Source: Mycobacterium sp. MS1601 (lineage in GTDB: Bacteria; Actinomycetota; Actinomycetes; Mycobacteriales; Mycobacteriaceae). From it: 64,000 bases of DNA. The notes beneath the pieces are model-generated. The model had not been told where the DNA came from. It saw nothing but the letters and a program-made list of their open reading frames with translations, and did not search any database. Positions 25,047-36,200 of the stretch are shown piece after piece (the stretch's first letter is position 1; each line of letters starts with the position of its first letter). The stretch is from contig NZ_CP019420.1 of the NCBI RefSeq assembly GCF_001984215.1, forward strand, positions 372,001-436,000. The letters are read 5' to 3'. The position numbers and the translations under genes are program-made.

Positions 25047-27140
25047 TCACGGCCGTGCACGCACCAACTCCAGCACATCGGCGCCGTACTGCTCGAGTTT
25101 GCGCGCCCCGATGCCGGGAATGGCGACCAGCGACGCGTCGTCGGTAGGCAGCATCTCCGCAATGGCGATCAATGTGTTGTCGCTGAACACCACAAACGCG
25201 GGCACCTTCTGTTCCTTGGCGGTGCGCGAGCGCCAGTCCTTGAGCTGGAGCAGCAGCTCGTCGTCGATCTCGGAGGCACACGACTCGCAGCGGCGCAGCA
25301 TGATCGCCGAGGGACTGCTCAGCTCGGCGTTGCACACGCGACAGCGTTTGGCGGGCCCCCGCTGTTTGCGCCCGCCCGCACGGTCGGGCGGCGGCTTCGG
25401 GGTGATGCTGCTCAAGAAGCGCGACGGCTTGCGGCTCTGCCGCCCACCGGGGGTGCGCGACAGCGCCCAGCTGAGCGTCAGATGCACCCGGGCCCGAGTG
25501 ATCCCGACGTAGAGCAGACGCCGTTCCTCCTCGACGGCCTCACTGTCGGGACCATGCGACAGCGCGTGTGAGATGGGCAGGGTGCCGTCGGCCAGACCCA
25601 CCAGGAACACCGCGTCCCACTCCAATCCCTTGGCCGCGTGCAACGACGCCAAGGTGACGCCCTGCACGACGGGTGGGTGGCGGGCGTCGGCGCGAACCCG
25701 CAGCTCGGCCACCAGCCCGGGCAGGTCCAACTCGGGTCGGGTGGCCACTTCCTCGTCGACCAGTTCAGCCAGCGCGGTGAGTGCCTCCCACCGTTCCCGT
25801 GCCTGGGTGCCAGACGGTGCTTCGGCGGTGAGACCGAGCGGTTCGAGGAGCCGACGAACCAGATCCGGCAGATCGGCGTCCTGGGCGTCGCGATCAGCGG
25901 CCCGCTGCAAGGCCACCAGAGCCTGCCGGATCTCCTGCCGACTGAAGAAGCCCTCGCCGCCGCGAACCTGGAACGCCACCCCGGCCGCCGTCAAGGCCTC
26001 CTCGTAAACCTCTGACTGGGCGTTGATCCGGTACAGCACGGCGATTTCGGCTGCGGCCGTTCCTGATTCGATGAGCCCCTTGACCGCACGCGCCACCGCG
26101 GCGGCCTCGGCCACCTCATCGGGGTACTCGCGCATCGCCGGCCGCGGCCCCGGCGGACGCTGGCCCACCAGGTGCAGCCTGCTGCCCGCTACCCGACCGC
26201 GAGCATCCGCGATGACCCGATTGGCCAATTCGACCACCTGCGGGGTGGAGCGGTAGTCCCGCTCCAGGCGAACCACGGTGGCCTCGGGAAAGCGCCGCGA
26301 GAAATCCAGCAGGTACCGCGGGGAGGCACCGGTGAACGAGTAGATGGTCTGATTGGCATCACCCACCACCGTCAGGTCGTCACGATCGCCCAGCCAGGCG
26401 CTGAGCACCCGCTGCTGCAAAGGGGTGACGTCCTGATATTCGTCGACCACGAAGCAGCGGTAGCGATCACGGAACTCCGCGGCCACCGCCGCGTCGTTCT
26501 CGATGGCGGCCGCGGTGTGCAGCAGCAGGTCGTCGAAGTCGAGCAGCGCGACTTCACCACGCGCCTTCAGGTTCTCGTAGTTGGCGTACACCGCGGCGAT
26601 GCGGTTGGCATCCTTGGGGATGTCGCGGCCCACCTCTGCGACGGCGGCGGCGTACTGCTCCGGGGTGATGAGCGAGGCCTTGGCCCATTCGATCTCACCG
26701 GCCAGGTCACGGACGTCCTCGGTACTGGCTTGCATCTTGGCCCGGTTGGCGGCCTGCGCGACGACGGAGAACTTGCTGTCGAGAAGCTGCCACCCGGTAG
26801 AGCCGACAACACGCGGCCAGAAGTACGACAGCTGGCGCCGGGCGGCGGCGTGGAACGTCAGCGCTTGCACCGACCCCACCCGCGCACCGGTCTGCGCGTC
26901 GGCGTCCAGGCTCCTCAGGCGGGTGCGCATCTCCCCCGCCGCCCTGGACGTGAACGTCACGGCCAGTACCTGACTGGCGGCAACGTGCCCCGACCCGACC
27001 AGATGGGCGATGCGGTGGGTGATGGTGCGGGTTTTGCCGGTGCCCGCACCAGCCAGCACACACACCGGCCCGCGACCGGCCAGCACAGCCTCGCGCTGTT
27101 CGTCATCGAGCCCTGCGGTGAGAAGGCTGTCAGTGGGCAT
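25047..27140 (-). CDS. uvrD2: ATP-dependent DNA helicase UvrD2 with HRDC domain
   Basis: The 697-residue product is a superfamily 1A helicase. It shows Walker [12 protein letters not shown] near the N-terminus, [10 protein letters not shown] (motif II), [13 protein letters not shown] (motif III), and [10 protein letters not shown] (motif VI). Behind the helicase core it carries a four-cysteine segment (CRVC ... CESC) and a C-terminal HRDC domain (about 610-690). This combination is diagnostic for mycobacterial UvrD2 (Rv3198c), an essential 3'-5' helicase in M. tuberculosis. The start [10 protein letters not shown] is preferred to upstream in-frame codons. The whiB7 promoter lies directly downstream. 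Confidence 0.95.
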   Translation of the reverse strand: MPTDSLLTAGLDDEQREAVLAGRGPVCVLAGAGTGKTRTITHRIAHLVGSGHVAASQVLAVTFTSRAAGEMRTRLRSLDADAQTGARVGSVQALTFHAAARRQLSYFWPRVVGSTGWQLLDSKFSVVAQAANRAKMQASTEDVRDLAGEIEWAKASLITPEQYAAAVAEVGRDIPKDANRIAAVYANYENLKARGEVALLDFDDLLLHTAAAIENDAAVAAEFRDRYRCFVVDEYQDVTPLQQRVLSAWLGDRDDLTVVGDANQTIYSFTGASPRYLLDFSRRFPEATVVRLERDYRSTPQVVELANRVIADARGRVAGSRLHLVGQRPPGPRPAMREYPDEVAEAAAVARAVKGLIESGTAAAEIAVLYRINAQSEVYEEALTAAGVAFQVRGGEGFFSRQEIRQALVALQRAADRDAQDADLPDLVRRLLEPLGLTAEAPSGTQARERWEALTALAELVDEEVATRPELDLPGLVAELRVRADARHPPVVQGVTLASLHAAKGLEWDAVFLVGLADGTLPISHALSHGPDSEAVEEERRLLYVGITRARVHLTLSWALSRTPGGRQSRKPSRFLSSITPKPPPDRAGGRKQRGPAKRCRVCNAELSSPSAIMLRRCESCASEIDDELLLQLKDWRSRTAKEQKVPAFVVFSDNTLIAIAEMLPTDDASLVAIPGIGARKLEQYGADVLELVRARP

Positions 27141-27219
27141 GGGACCCATCATCGCAGCGCCCGGTGACACGCACCGGGCCGGGAACCCCGGGCAGCAGGA
27201 GATCCGGCACTATTGAGGT

Positions 27220-27477
27220 ATGACGGTCAACGAACTCACCATGTATTCGACGACGTGGTGCGGCTACTGCAGGCGCCTCAAGACGGCCCTGAAATCCAAA
27301 GGCATCGGCTACACCGAGGTGGACATCGAGCTCGAACCCGAAGCCGCCAAGTTCGTGCAGTCGGTCAACAACGGCAACCAGACCGTGCCCACGGTGAAGT
27401 TCTCCGACGGCACCACCATGACAAATCCGTCCGTGAAGGACGTCGAGGGCAAACTCGCGGAGCTGTCGATAACCTGA
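27220..27477 (+). CDS. mrx1: mycoredoxin-1, glutaredoxin-like mycothiol-dependent reductase
   Basis: The 85-residue product has a thioredoxin fold with the active-site CGYC at 14-17 (TWCGYCRR) and the cis-proline TVPTVKF near residue 57. Mycoredoxin-1 reduces protein-mycothiol mixed disulfides using mycothiol as electron source. Length and motif match Rv3198A. It is divergent from uvrD2 with 79 bases between, and convergent with nudC, whose stop lies ten bases away. Confidence 0.93.
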   Translation: MTVNELTMYSTTWCGYCRRLKTALKSKGIGYTEVDIELEPEAAKFVQSVNNGNQTVPTVKFSDGTTMTNPSVKDVEGKLAELSIT

Positions 27478-27486
27478 CCAGCGCGG

Positions 27487-28425
27487 TCAGTCCGAGGCGT
27501 ACGCCCAGGACTCGATGATCTCCCTGGCGATCGAAATCGAGCCGGGTAGAAGCAGTTTGGACTCCGAGGCGGCAGCGCTGCTCCAATCACCGATCTCCAG
27601 CGCAGCCCGCACCTGCGCCCTGGTGAACCAGTGCGCTTCGGCGATCTCACCGTCGTTGAACGCAAACGGTTCGTCGGGATCGCCGACAGCGTGGAATCCC
27701 ACCATCAACGACCGCGGAAACGGCCACGGCTGGCTGCCCAGGTAGCGCACGTCGTGCACCGTCAGGCCGACCTCTTCGGCGATCTCGCGGCGCACACACG
27801 TCTCGAACGACTCGCCGGCCTCCACAAATCCGGCCAGCAGCGAGAACATCCGGTCCGGCCACACCGTCTGGCGGGCCAGCACCACCCGGTCACCGCCGTC
27901 GTGGACCAGGCAGATCACCGCAGGATCGATCCGCGGGAACTCCTCGTGCCCGGTGACGCTGTTGACCCGTGACCACCCGGCTTTGACGGGTGTGGTGGGC
28001 GCCCCGTCCACGGAGCTGAACCGGGCACTGTCATGCCAGTTCAGCAGCGCCGTGGCCGAGGCCACCAGCTGCGAACTCACGTCGTCGAAAACCGTTCCGG
28101 CACGACGCAAATCGAGGACATGGGAGTCAGCTCCGTCCTGCGGCGGCTCCAACGTCGCGCGGATGGCCCAGACGTGCCTGCCGCCGTCGATCCGACCGAG
28201 GAACACCGCGTCGGCCGGCGGCTTGTCACCCAGCCCTGCGGTGGTGCCCAGCACCACGTGCCCGTTGGAGATCAGCACCTGACCCCGGCTGTCGACGCGC
28301 AGTACGGCGGCATCGGCCCACCCCGCGATGGCGGCGTCGATATCGGTGCGGAGCTGATCGGAGCGGTCGGCGCCGACCCGGGACAGCAGCGGTACGTTTC
28401 GGAGTTGGAAGTCAACCACGGTCAT
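27487..28425 (-). CDS. nudC: NudC-type NAD(H) diphosphatase (Nudix hydrolase)
   Basis: The 312-residue product has a complete Nudix box, GFVEAGESFETCVRREIAEE, followed by EEVGL, and the NudC-specific SQPWPFPRS motif. NudC splits NAD(H) to NMN(H) and AMP and can remove NAD caps from RNA. Odd point: the zinc-ribbon region between the N-terminal and Nudix domains (about residues 135-165) has no cysteine, whereas typical NudC proteins have four. The zinc is therefore probably missing. The start overlaps the end of the K+ channel gene by 14 bases, so the two are translationally coupled. It corresponds to Rv3199c. Confidence 0.92.
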   Translation of the reverse strand: MTVVDFQLRNVPLLSRVGADRSDQLRTDIDAAIAGWADAAVLRVDSRGQVLISNGHVVLGTTAGLGDKPPADAVFLGRIDGGRHVWAIRATLEPPQDGADSHVLDLRRAGTVFDDVSSQLVASATALLNWHDSARFSSVDGAPTTPVKAGWSRVNSVTGHEEFPRIDPAVICLVHDGGDRVVLARQTVWPDRMFSLLAGFVEAGESFETCVRREIAEEVGLTVHDVRYLGSQPWPFPRSLMVGFHAVGDPDEPFAFNDGEIAEAHWFTRAQVRAALEIGDWSSAAASESKLLLPGSISIAREIIESWAYASD

Positions 28426-29506
28426 CCTCCGCGCTGCGCACGTAAAGCAGGCGGTCGGTGGCCTCCACGGCATCCACTTCGGGATCGCTGACCTGTTTGA
28501 GCTGCCCGTCGCGCACCACACCCAACACGATGTCCTTCAGGTGACGCGGGGACCCGCCGACCTCCTTGGGCTCGACCTCACGTTCGGCGATCGCGAAGCC
28601 GGCGTCGGGGGTCAGGAGGTCCTCGATGAGCTCCACCACACTCGGCGTCTGAGTTGCGATCCCCAGTAGTCGGCCCGCCGTCTCCGAGGACACCACCACC
28701 GAGTCGGCACCGGATTGCCGCAGCAGGTGCTGGTTCTCCGACTCCCGGATCGAGGCGATGATCTTGGCATTGGGCGCCAGCTCTCGGGCGGTCAGCGTGA
28801 CCAGCACGGCGGTGGGGTCGCTGTTGGTGGCCACGATGATGGCCGCGGCGTGCTGGGCCCCGGCCAGCCGCAGCACGTCCGAGCGGTTGGCGTCGCCGCG
28901 GACGGTGACCAGACCCGCCTGGCTGGCGCGGTCCAGGGAGGCCTGGTCGGTGTCGACGACAACGATCTCGCCGGGTTTCACGTTGTCCCCGACCATCGCG
29001 GCAACGGCGGTTTTACCCTTCGTGCCGTAGCCGATGACGATGGTGTGGTTACGCACGGAGTTCCTCCAACGCTGGATCTTGAGGGCTTGGCGCGAGGCCG
29101 CAGTGAGCGTTTCGACCGTGGTACCGATGAGCACGATCAGGAACGCCACCCGCAGCGGGGTGATGACCAGGACGTTGACCAGCCGGGCGGTCTCGGTGAC
29201 CGGGGTGATGTCACCGTAACCGGTGGTCGACAGCGACACCGTGGCGTAGTACAGGCAGTCCAGGAACGACAGCCCTCCCGGAACCGGCGCACTCTCGATG
29301 TCGCGATAGCCGTCGCGGTCGAGGTAGACGATCAGCACCGCCGCAAACAGCGCGCCCAAGGCGTAGAACACCCGCATGAAGATCCTGCGGGCCGGGCTGA
29401 CGAAGTTCTCCGGGATGTGCAGGTACTCGACCAGCGCCGCATCGGGTTTCGCGGTCAGTGCCTCATCGAGACGGCGAAGCCGGCGCCGCAGCCTATTCTT
29501 GGCCAC
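28412..29506 (-). CDS. two-transmembrane potassium channel with RCK/TrkA-N domain
   Basis: The 364-residue product has two membrane segments (about 42-62 and 110-135) around a pore loop with the selectivity filter STTGYGD. An RCK nucleotide-binding domain follows (VIGYGTKGKTAV; aspartate-ended strand VVVDTD) and then a TrkA-C-like end. Such channels pass K+ and are gated by ligands bound to the RCK domain. It matches Rv3200c. GTG start. The gene is immediately upstream of nudC, overlapping by 14 bases. Confidence 0.92.
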   Translation of the reverse strand: MAKNRLRRRLRRLDEALTAKPDAALVEYLHIPENFVSPARRIFMRVFYALGALFAAVLIVYLDRDGYRDIESAPVPGGLSFLDCLYYATVSLSTTGYGDITPVTETARLVNVLVITPLRVAFLIVLIGTTVETLTAASRQALKIQRWRNSVRNHTIVIGYGTKGKTAVAAMVGDNVKPGEIVVVDTDQASLDRASQAGLVTVRGDANRSDVLRLAGAQHAAAIIVATNSDPTAVLVTLTARELAPNAKIIASIRESENQHLLRQSGADSVVVSSETAGRLLGIATQTPSVVELIEDLLTPDAGFAIAEREVEPKEVGGSPRHLKDIVLGVVRDGQLKQVSDPEVDAVEATDRLLYVRSAEDDRG

Positions 29507-29598
29507 AGTGCTCGCTTAGCTGATCCGGACCAGAATCCGGCTCTTCCCTCGGGTCATCCCGGCGCACGACATCATGTAACCATGAAGCTGGAGACATC

Positions 29599-29982
29599 AT
29601 GACGTCGAACACCCCCACCGCTGCCGACAAGCGTGCCTACACAATGGCCGCCGGACTCACCGGGATCGGCATCCTGCACTTTGCGGCGCCCAAGCCGTTC
29701 GACGGGATCGTTCCCGCCGAGCTGCCTGGCAGCCCACGGTTCTACACGTACGCCTCCGGGGTGGCCGAGCTGGGCACCGCGGCGCTGCTGGTGCCCGCAA
29801 AGACCAGACGGCTCGGTGCGTTGGCTGCGGTGTTGCTGTATCTCGGCGTGTTCCCCGGCAACGTCAACATGGTGCGGCTGTGGTGGGACAAGCCGTGGCC
29901 GATGCGGCTGGTGGCCCTGGCGCGGCTGCCGATGCAGATCCCGATGATCACGCAGGCGCTGAAGATCCGACGGGAATCCTGA
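29599..29982 (+). CDS. DoxX-like small membrane protein
   Basis: The 127-residue product has about four hydrophobic segments (18-35, 58-75, 78-95, 105-122) and sequence typical of the DoxX-like family, for example the GILHFAAPKPFD and FPGNVNM stretches. Function in this family is unclear; some members take part in thiol stress or terminal oxidation. CTGGAG lies six bases before the ATG. It is convergent with adnB, whose stop is one base away. Confidence 0.75.
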   Translation: MTSNTPTAADKRAYTMAAGLTGIGILHFAAPKPFDGIVPAELPGSPRFYTYASGVAELGTAALLVPAKTRRLGALAAVLLYLGVFPGNVNMVRLWWDKPWPMRLVALARLPMQIPMITQALKIRRES

Positions 29983-29983
29983 C

Positions 29984-32900
29984 CTACGCGTCTTGACCCA
30001 CGAGCTCGGCGAGCATGGCCGCATCGGGTAACACCTCCGGTGTGACGGTCTGCCCGCTGCGGACGTAGTGGAACACCGCACGAACCTCGGATTCGGCAAC
30101 CCCGTACAGCGCCGCGGCCGCCAGCCGATAGACACCGAGCTGGACGGCGGCGTGCTTCTGCGCCTCCTGCCCCGCTGCGGGCACACCGGTTTTCCAGTCC
30201 AGCACGGTGATCCCGCCGTCCTTGTCGGAGAACACCGCATCGATGCGTCCCCGCACCACAACCTCACCGACCATCATCTCGAACGGCACCTCGACATCGG
30301 TCGGCGTGCGAGACGCCCACGGTGACGCCATGAACGACGCTTGCAGGTCGGCCAGTTCGTCGGCCTCGGCCGCGGCCAACTCCGCGTCCACCGCGCCCGG
30401 CAGATCGGCGAGGTCGAACAGACGCTCGGCCCCATAGAATCGCTGCACCCAGTCGTGGAATGCGGTGCCCAACAACGCAAACGGGTCAGGGCGAACCGGC
30501 ATTCTGCGATGAAACCGGCGGACTGCCGCCGCCCGGTCGCGACCCAACTCCACCAGGTTGCTGACAGACAGTTGCCCGGGCAACACCGTGCTGGGTTGCC
30601 ACGGCGTGCGCTCGCGTTCGGCCAGGAGTGCGTCGACATCGGCAGACCACTCGTTGTCTCCCGCGGGTGCGCCGGCACTCATCGCGGCCTGCACCAGCGC
30701 CGCGCCGCTCTCGATGTCCGTGCGGTGATCCGCCGCCGGATCAACCGGCCACAGCGCCTCGATCACGGTGTCTCGCAACGGGTTCGACTCGCCCTCGGCG
30801 GGTTCTGCCGCCCAGTGCTCGACCACCCCGCAGGGCCGGCCTTCTGCTGCTGCGGTGTCGATGATGTCCTTCAGTTCGATCAGGAACTCCGATGGGCCGC
30901 GCGGCTTGCTTTCGGTGGCACCCCAGTGGTGCCCAGACAGCAGCAGCGTGTCCTCGGCGCGAGTGATGGCGACGTAGAGCAGCCTGCGCTCTTCGTCCAC
31001 CCGACGCTGGTCGAGCTGGCTGCGGTGCGCGGTAACGGTGTCGGACAGCTGCTTTCGATTGGTGACCGCCGACGTGTCCAGAACCGGCACCCCGTGGTCA
31101 CCCAAACCGGCCCGGTCACCGCGCAGCAGCGGTGGCAACTCGCCGGCATCGGTGAGCCAGGTGCTGCGCGCCGCGGTGGACGGGAACACCCGCCCCGCCA
31201 GGTGCGGGACGGCGACGACCTGCCATTCCAGCCCCTTGGCGGCATGCACGGTGAGAATCTGCACGCGGTCACTGGCCACCGTGAGCTCCGCCGGCGCCAA
31301 CCCGTTCTCGACCTCCCGGGCGGCGTCCAGATACGCCAGCAATCCCGCGATGTCGTTGCCAGCGCCGGTGGCGCCGCGGGCAGCGTACGCATCGACGACA
31401 TCGGCGAAGGCGTCGAGTTGTTCACTGCCGGTCCGGCCGTCAGCGCCAGTGGGGACGGCCATGGCCTCGACGTCGATCCCGGAGACCCGGCGGACCTCGG
31501 CCACCAGATCCGACACCGAGTAGCCGAGGTGGGCGCGCAGCGTGGTCAATTCCTCACCGAGCGCGGTGATCCGCCGATACCCAGCCTGCGAATACGCTTC
31601 GGCCGCGCCCGGATCACAGATGGCGTCGGCCAGGCATGCGGTGTCGGCATCCGGAGCCAACTGCGCGACGATCTCGCCCACGTCGGGGGTGCCGGGCACC
31701 GGTGTCACCACCAGCTGGCGGGCGCGGCGCCACAGCGCGGCGATATCGGCGCCACCCAGCCGCCACCGGGGCCCGGTCAGCACCCGCATGGCAGCGGCAC
31801 CGGACGCCGGGTCGGCCACCAACCGCAGCATCGCCACCACATCGGCAACCTCTTCGACGGCCAACAGTCCGGCGAGACCGACCACCTCGACGGGGACCCC
31901 GCGGGCCCGCAGCGCGACAGCCATGGGCGCGGCATCGGCGTTGCGACGCACCAGGACTGCCGCGGTGGGTGGCGGCGCACCCGCGTCCGCGGCCTCCCGG
32001 TACCGACCCGCGATGTGGTCGGCCACCCAGTCGCGTTCGGCTTCCACGTCGGACAGCAGTGCGCACCGCACCGTGCCCTCGTCGGCGTCCGGGCGGGCGC
32101 GCAACTCACGCACCGCCACCGACCGTTGCCGCGCCTCTTCGGAGATGGCGTTGGCAACTCGCAGCGTGCTGGGCGGATTACGCCAGCTGGTGCGCAGTTC
32201 GAGGGTGGGTGCCGGAGTGCCGTCGGCGTACGGGAAATCGGTGGTGAAGCGGGGCAGGTTGGTGGCCGAGGCACCGCGCCAGCCGTAGATGGACTGGATG
32301 GGGTCACCGACGGCGGTGAGCGCCAGACCGTCATCGGCGCCGCCGCCGAACAACCCGGACAGTGCCACTCGCTGGGCGTGGCCGGTGTCCTGGTACTCGT
32401 CGAGCAGCACGACCCGGAACCGTTGCCGCAACTGCTCGCCCACCTGGGGGTGCTCAGAGGCCAACCGAGCCGCTGCGGACATCTGCATGCCGAAGTCCAT
32501 GGCCTTCTCGGCCCGCAGCCGCTGGTGCAATGCGTCGATCAGCGGAACCAATTCGGCGCGGTCGGTCTGGGCGGTGGACAGGCGCAGCAGCCACTGGCTG
32601 GGGCCGCGATCGCGTTGGTAGGGCGCAGCGGGCAAGGTGTGCACCAGCCGTTCCAGTTCGACGTGGGTGTCGCGCAGTTGATCCGTACTGACCAGGTGCT
32701 CGGCGAGTTGCCCGGACAACCGCAGCACCATCGCCGTGACGGCGGCCGGGGTCTTTGTGGTGTCGAGGTCACCCGGATAGCTGCACACCACGTCGTAGGC
32801 CAGTTGCCACAGTTCGGTCTCAGAGAGCAGTCTGCTGTCCGGCTCGACCGGCAGCAGCAACCCGTGCTCACGCAGCAGCGTCCCCGCAAACGCATGATAG

Positions 32901-33232
32901 GTGCTCACCGTGACCGGATCAGCGGATTCGATTGCCGCCAAACCTGTTCCGGCGAGCCGGCTCAGCCGCGAACGCACGCGGCGCAACAGCTGGCCCGCCG
33001 CCTTGCGGGTGAAGGTCAAGCCGAGTACCTGACCGGGGTGGGCGAACCCGTTGGCGACCAGCCACACCACCCTGGCGGCCATGGTCTCGGTTTTGCCCGC
33101 ACCGGCTCCGGCGATGACCACCAGCGGGCCCGGCGCAGCCGAGATGACCGCGGCCTGCTCATCGGTGGGACGTGGAAGACCGAGGGCGGCAGCAAGTTCC
33201 GCCGGTTGGTAGCGCACTTCGACACTGGTCAT
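29984..33232 (-). CDS. adnB: AdnB, ATP-dependent DNA helicase-nuclease subunit
   Basis: The 1082-residue product is a UvrD-like helicase with Walker A IAGAGAGKTETM near residue 45, motif II LLDEYQDTGHAQ, motif III GDPIQSIYGWRG and motif VI LLYVAITRAE. A RecB-family nuclease domain sits at the C-terminus (about 930-1060) with LGTAFHDWV, RGRIDAVF and VLDWKTG, the latter giving the Asp and Lys of the nuclease site. AdnAB resects double-strand breaks in mycobacteria, AdnB being the lead motor. The start codon overlaps the AdnA stop by four bases. Matches Rv3201c. Confidence 0.95.
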   Translation of the reverse strand: MTSVEVRYQPAELAAALGLPRPTDEQAAVISAAPGPLVVIAGAGAGKTETMAARVVWLVANGFAHPGQVLGLTFTRKAAGQLLRRVRSRLSRLAGTGLAAIESADPVTVSTYHAFAGTLLREHGLLLPVEPDSRLLSETELWQLAYDVVCSYPGDLDTTKTPAAVTAMVLRLSGQLAEHLVSTDQLRDTHVELERLVHTLPAAPYQRDRGPSQWLLRLSTAQTDRAELVPLIDALHQRLRAEKAMDFGMQMSAAARLASEHPQVGEQLRQRFRVVLLDEYQDTGHAQRVALSGLFGGGADDGLALTAVGDPIQSIYGWRGASATNLPRFTTDFPYADGTPAPTLELRTSWRNPPSTLRVANAISEEARQRSVAVRELRARPDADEGTVRCALLSDVEAERDWVADHIAGRYREAADAGAPPPTAAVLVRRNADAAPMAVALRARGVPVEVVGLAGLLAVEEVADVVAMLRLVADPASGAAAMRVLTGPRWRLGGADIAALWRRARQLVVTPVPGTPDVGEIVAQLAPDADTACLADAICDPGAAEAYSQAGYRRITALGEELTTLRAHLGYSVSDLVAEVRRVSGIDVEAMAVPTGADGRTGSEQLDAFADVVDAYAARGATGAGNDIAGLLAYLDAAREVENGLAPAELTVASDRVQILTVHAAKGLEWQVVAVPHLAGRVFPSTAARSTWLTDAGELPPLLRGDRAGLGDHGVPVLDTSAVTNRKQLSDTVTAHRSQLDQRRVDEERRLLYVAITRAEDTLLLSGHHWGATESKPRGPSEFLIELKDIIDTAAAEGRPCGVVEHWAAEPAEGESNPLRDTVIEALWPVDPAADHRTDIESGAALVQAAMSAGAPAGDNEWSADVDALLAERERTPWQPSTVLPGQLSVSNLVELGRDRAAAVRRFHRRMPVRPDPFALLGTAFHDWVQRFYGAERLFDLADLPGAVDAELAAAEADELADLQASFMASPWASRTPTDVEVPFEMMVGEVVVRGRIDAVFSDKDGGITVLDWKTGVPAAGQEAQKHAAVQLGVYRLAAAALYGVAESEVRAVFHYVRSGQTVTPEVLPDAAMLAELVGQDA

Positions 33233-36200
33233 GCTTGCTCCTTACCGACCTTGTGCGCCGGGCAGAACGGTTGTATGGGGCAGTGTCCACACCCGTCGTT
33301 GACCCGGGCGACGTACTGCGGGCCCGCTGTGGCCGCGGCCGCTGCCCGAACCTGTGCGCGCCACTGCTCGCGGGTCTGCGGTGCCATCGGGTCCTGCACA
33401 CGTTCGGCGGCGCCGCCGGCGGTGGATTTACCGACGTACACCAGGCGTGCACCGCCGGGTGTCGCCTCGCCGGGGAGCACACCTTCGGCGATGGCCAGTT
33501 GGTACAACGCCATCTGCGCGTGCTTCTGCGCATCGTCCTTGCTGACCGGGGTCTTGCCGGTTTTCACGTCGACCACGACCAGCCGGCCCTCGGCGTCGCG
33601 TTCCAGCCGGTCGACGCGGCCACGGACCCGGACTCCCGGCCCGTCGTCGTCGGCGGCAGCCACGTCACCGTCGATGTCCACCTCGACGCCGACTTCGGTG
33701 AGCTCGCGGCGGGTCTGGCTGTGCCATTCGGTGAATGCGCCCAGCATCTCCCGGTGGCGCGCCAGTTCGTTGCGGGCGAACCACTGCGCCTCGAATGGCA
33801 GTTCCTGCCAGATGGCGTCGAGGTCGGCATTGAGCTGATTCTCGGTGCGTCCCGGCTGGGCGATCAACGCATGCACCAATGTTCCTATGGTGGACCGTAA
33901 TTCGCGAGCATCGGCGCCACCGTGGCGTTCCAGCAGCCACCGCAGCGGGCAGTCCTGCAGGGTCTGCAGCGTCGACGGCGACAGTGTCACGGTGTGCTGG
34001 TCCCCGCTCCACAGCGGGTCACGGGTGCTCAGGGGTGTCATGGCGTACCAGCCGGCTGGGTCGGCACCGGGGACACCGGCCTTGGCCAGCCGCGCCAGCT
34101 GGGCCGCGGCGCCGGCGCGGGTGTGCTGGTCCACTGCCTCGGCGGGAGCACAAACCACAGCCCGCAACCGCCCCACCACCGCCGGTACGGACAGCACCGC
34201 AGGCGCCGCGACCGGTTCCAGCGTCACCTCGTCATCTCCCTTTGAGCTGGCGTATACGGCCAGCTCAGCGAAGAACGGTGACGGGATGGCCAGTCCGTCG
34301 GCGTCACTGCCCTCGCCTTCCACCGCGGTGACCACCAGCCGACGCCGGGCCCGGCCCGCGGCGGTGATGAGCAGGCGTCGTTCCTCGGCGACCAGCGGAG
34401 CGGTGACCGAGACGGCGTCACCGATGCCGTCGAGGGTGTCCAGCAGCCGCTGGGTGCCCAGAACGCCGCCGCGCGGAACGGTGTTGGGCCACAGCCCTTC
34501 CTGCAGGCCGGCGATGACCACCAGGTCCCACTCCCCGTCGATGGCCTGATGCGGGCTCACGATGCTGATGGCCTCGGGCGGTGCGACGGGCTCAGCCACC
34601 CGGACCGGCAGTCCGAGGCTGTCGACGTGGCGGACCAGACCCGCCACCGAGGCGCCCGCGGTGTGCGAGACGTAGGAATCGGTGACGGCGAACAGCTCGG
34701 TCACGTTGTCGAGGTCCGCCGAGGCACGCGCCCCGCCGGCCCCACCGCGTTCACTGAGCGTCAACAGCCGCCGCTGCAGGCCGGACCGGTGCCAGGCCTC
34801 CCACAGGACCGACCGCGGATCCTGCTGCTGCCCACCGGTAACCGCATCGAGCACCGAGCGGACGCGCCGCAGCGGCCGGGCATGCGCAGGCGCCAGCCCG
34901 TCCGGAATCCCGTCGCGCAGGGTCGCTGCCAGCAAGTCACCCACGGTGGAGAGCCCGGCGTTGTCGAATCGGCGGAGTGACCTGCGCAGCTGGCGCAGCG
35001 AGACCGGATCGACGCGGCCGATGGGCCCGGTGAGCAGAAGTTGAGCCTGTTCGCCGGTGAGTTCACCTGCACCAGCGGCCAGGGCCGTGAGCAGCGCTCG
35101 CACCACCGCATTGTCGGCCAGGGGTGCGCGGGTGGACGGCGGCGCCACCGGCACACCGGCCGCGGCCAGGATGCGGGGCAGGCCCGCCACCCGCGGCACC
35201 GACCGCACGACAACCGCCATCTGCGACCAGGGGATGCCGTCGAGTAGATGGGCACGACGCAGTACATCGGCGATGAGCGTGGCCTGCGCATGGTCGGATG
35301 CGGCCAGCAACGCGCTGACCGAACCTGGCTGCTCACCGCTGCCGTTGATGACGCGGGCCGGACCCGCACCCGGCAGGCGCGCAGCCAGACCGTTGACGGC
35401 GGTGGCCACCGCCGGGGAGCAGCGGTGACTGACCTGCAGCTCGATGGTGGGTGAGTCGCCGCCGAGCAACAGGGCCGGGTCGGCACCACGGAAGCCGAAC
35501 ACCGACTGATTGGGATCACCGGCGAGCACGGTGAGCTCGGCACCCGCCGACAGCGCCCGGACCAGGTGCGCAGCTTGGGGATCCAGGTGTTGGGCGTCGT
35601 CGACCAGCAGGGTGCCGATGCGGGCGTGTTCGGAGGTCAGCAGGTCCGGATCGGTGGCGAACGCCTCCAATGCCGCGCCCACCAGTTCAGCGGCACCGAG
35701 CGCCGGGACGGTGGCCTGCGGGGCGGCCATACCGACTGCCGAGCGCAGCAGCATCACCTGCTCGTACTGCTGGGCGAACCTGCCGGCGGCCGTCCACTCC
35801 GGGCGCCGCGCCGACCGTCCCAGCCGCTGCAGCTGCTGCGGGTCGATGCCACGTTCCGCGCAGCGCGCCAACAAGTCCCGCAACTCGGTGGCGAAGCCCG
35901 CCGTACCGAGTGCGGGGCGCAGCTGCTGCGGCCAGAACAGCGCACCGTCTTCGAGGTCACCCTCGAGCAGCTCTCGGATGATGCCGTCCTGCTCGGCGCT
36001 GGTGATCAGCCGCGGCGGCGGATCACCAGCGCGCTGAGCCGCCAGCCGCAAGACCGCGAAGGCATAGGCGTGCAAGGAGCGCACCAACGGCTGACGGACC
36101 ACGCTGCGCTGCTCAGGATCGGCACTTGCGGACAGCAGAGCCGACGTGAGCTGGGCACGCAACCGGCCACCCGGGCGACCGGAACCGGTGAGCAACAGCA

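Noticed and set aside
30341..33838. 1165-codon open frame opposite adnB and adnA
   Set aside because: It mirrors the high-GC adnB/adnA frames, has no ribosome site or family motif, and its composition (Gln, Gly, His, Arg) is typical of antisense shadows.
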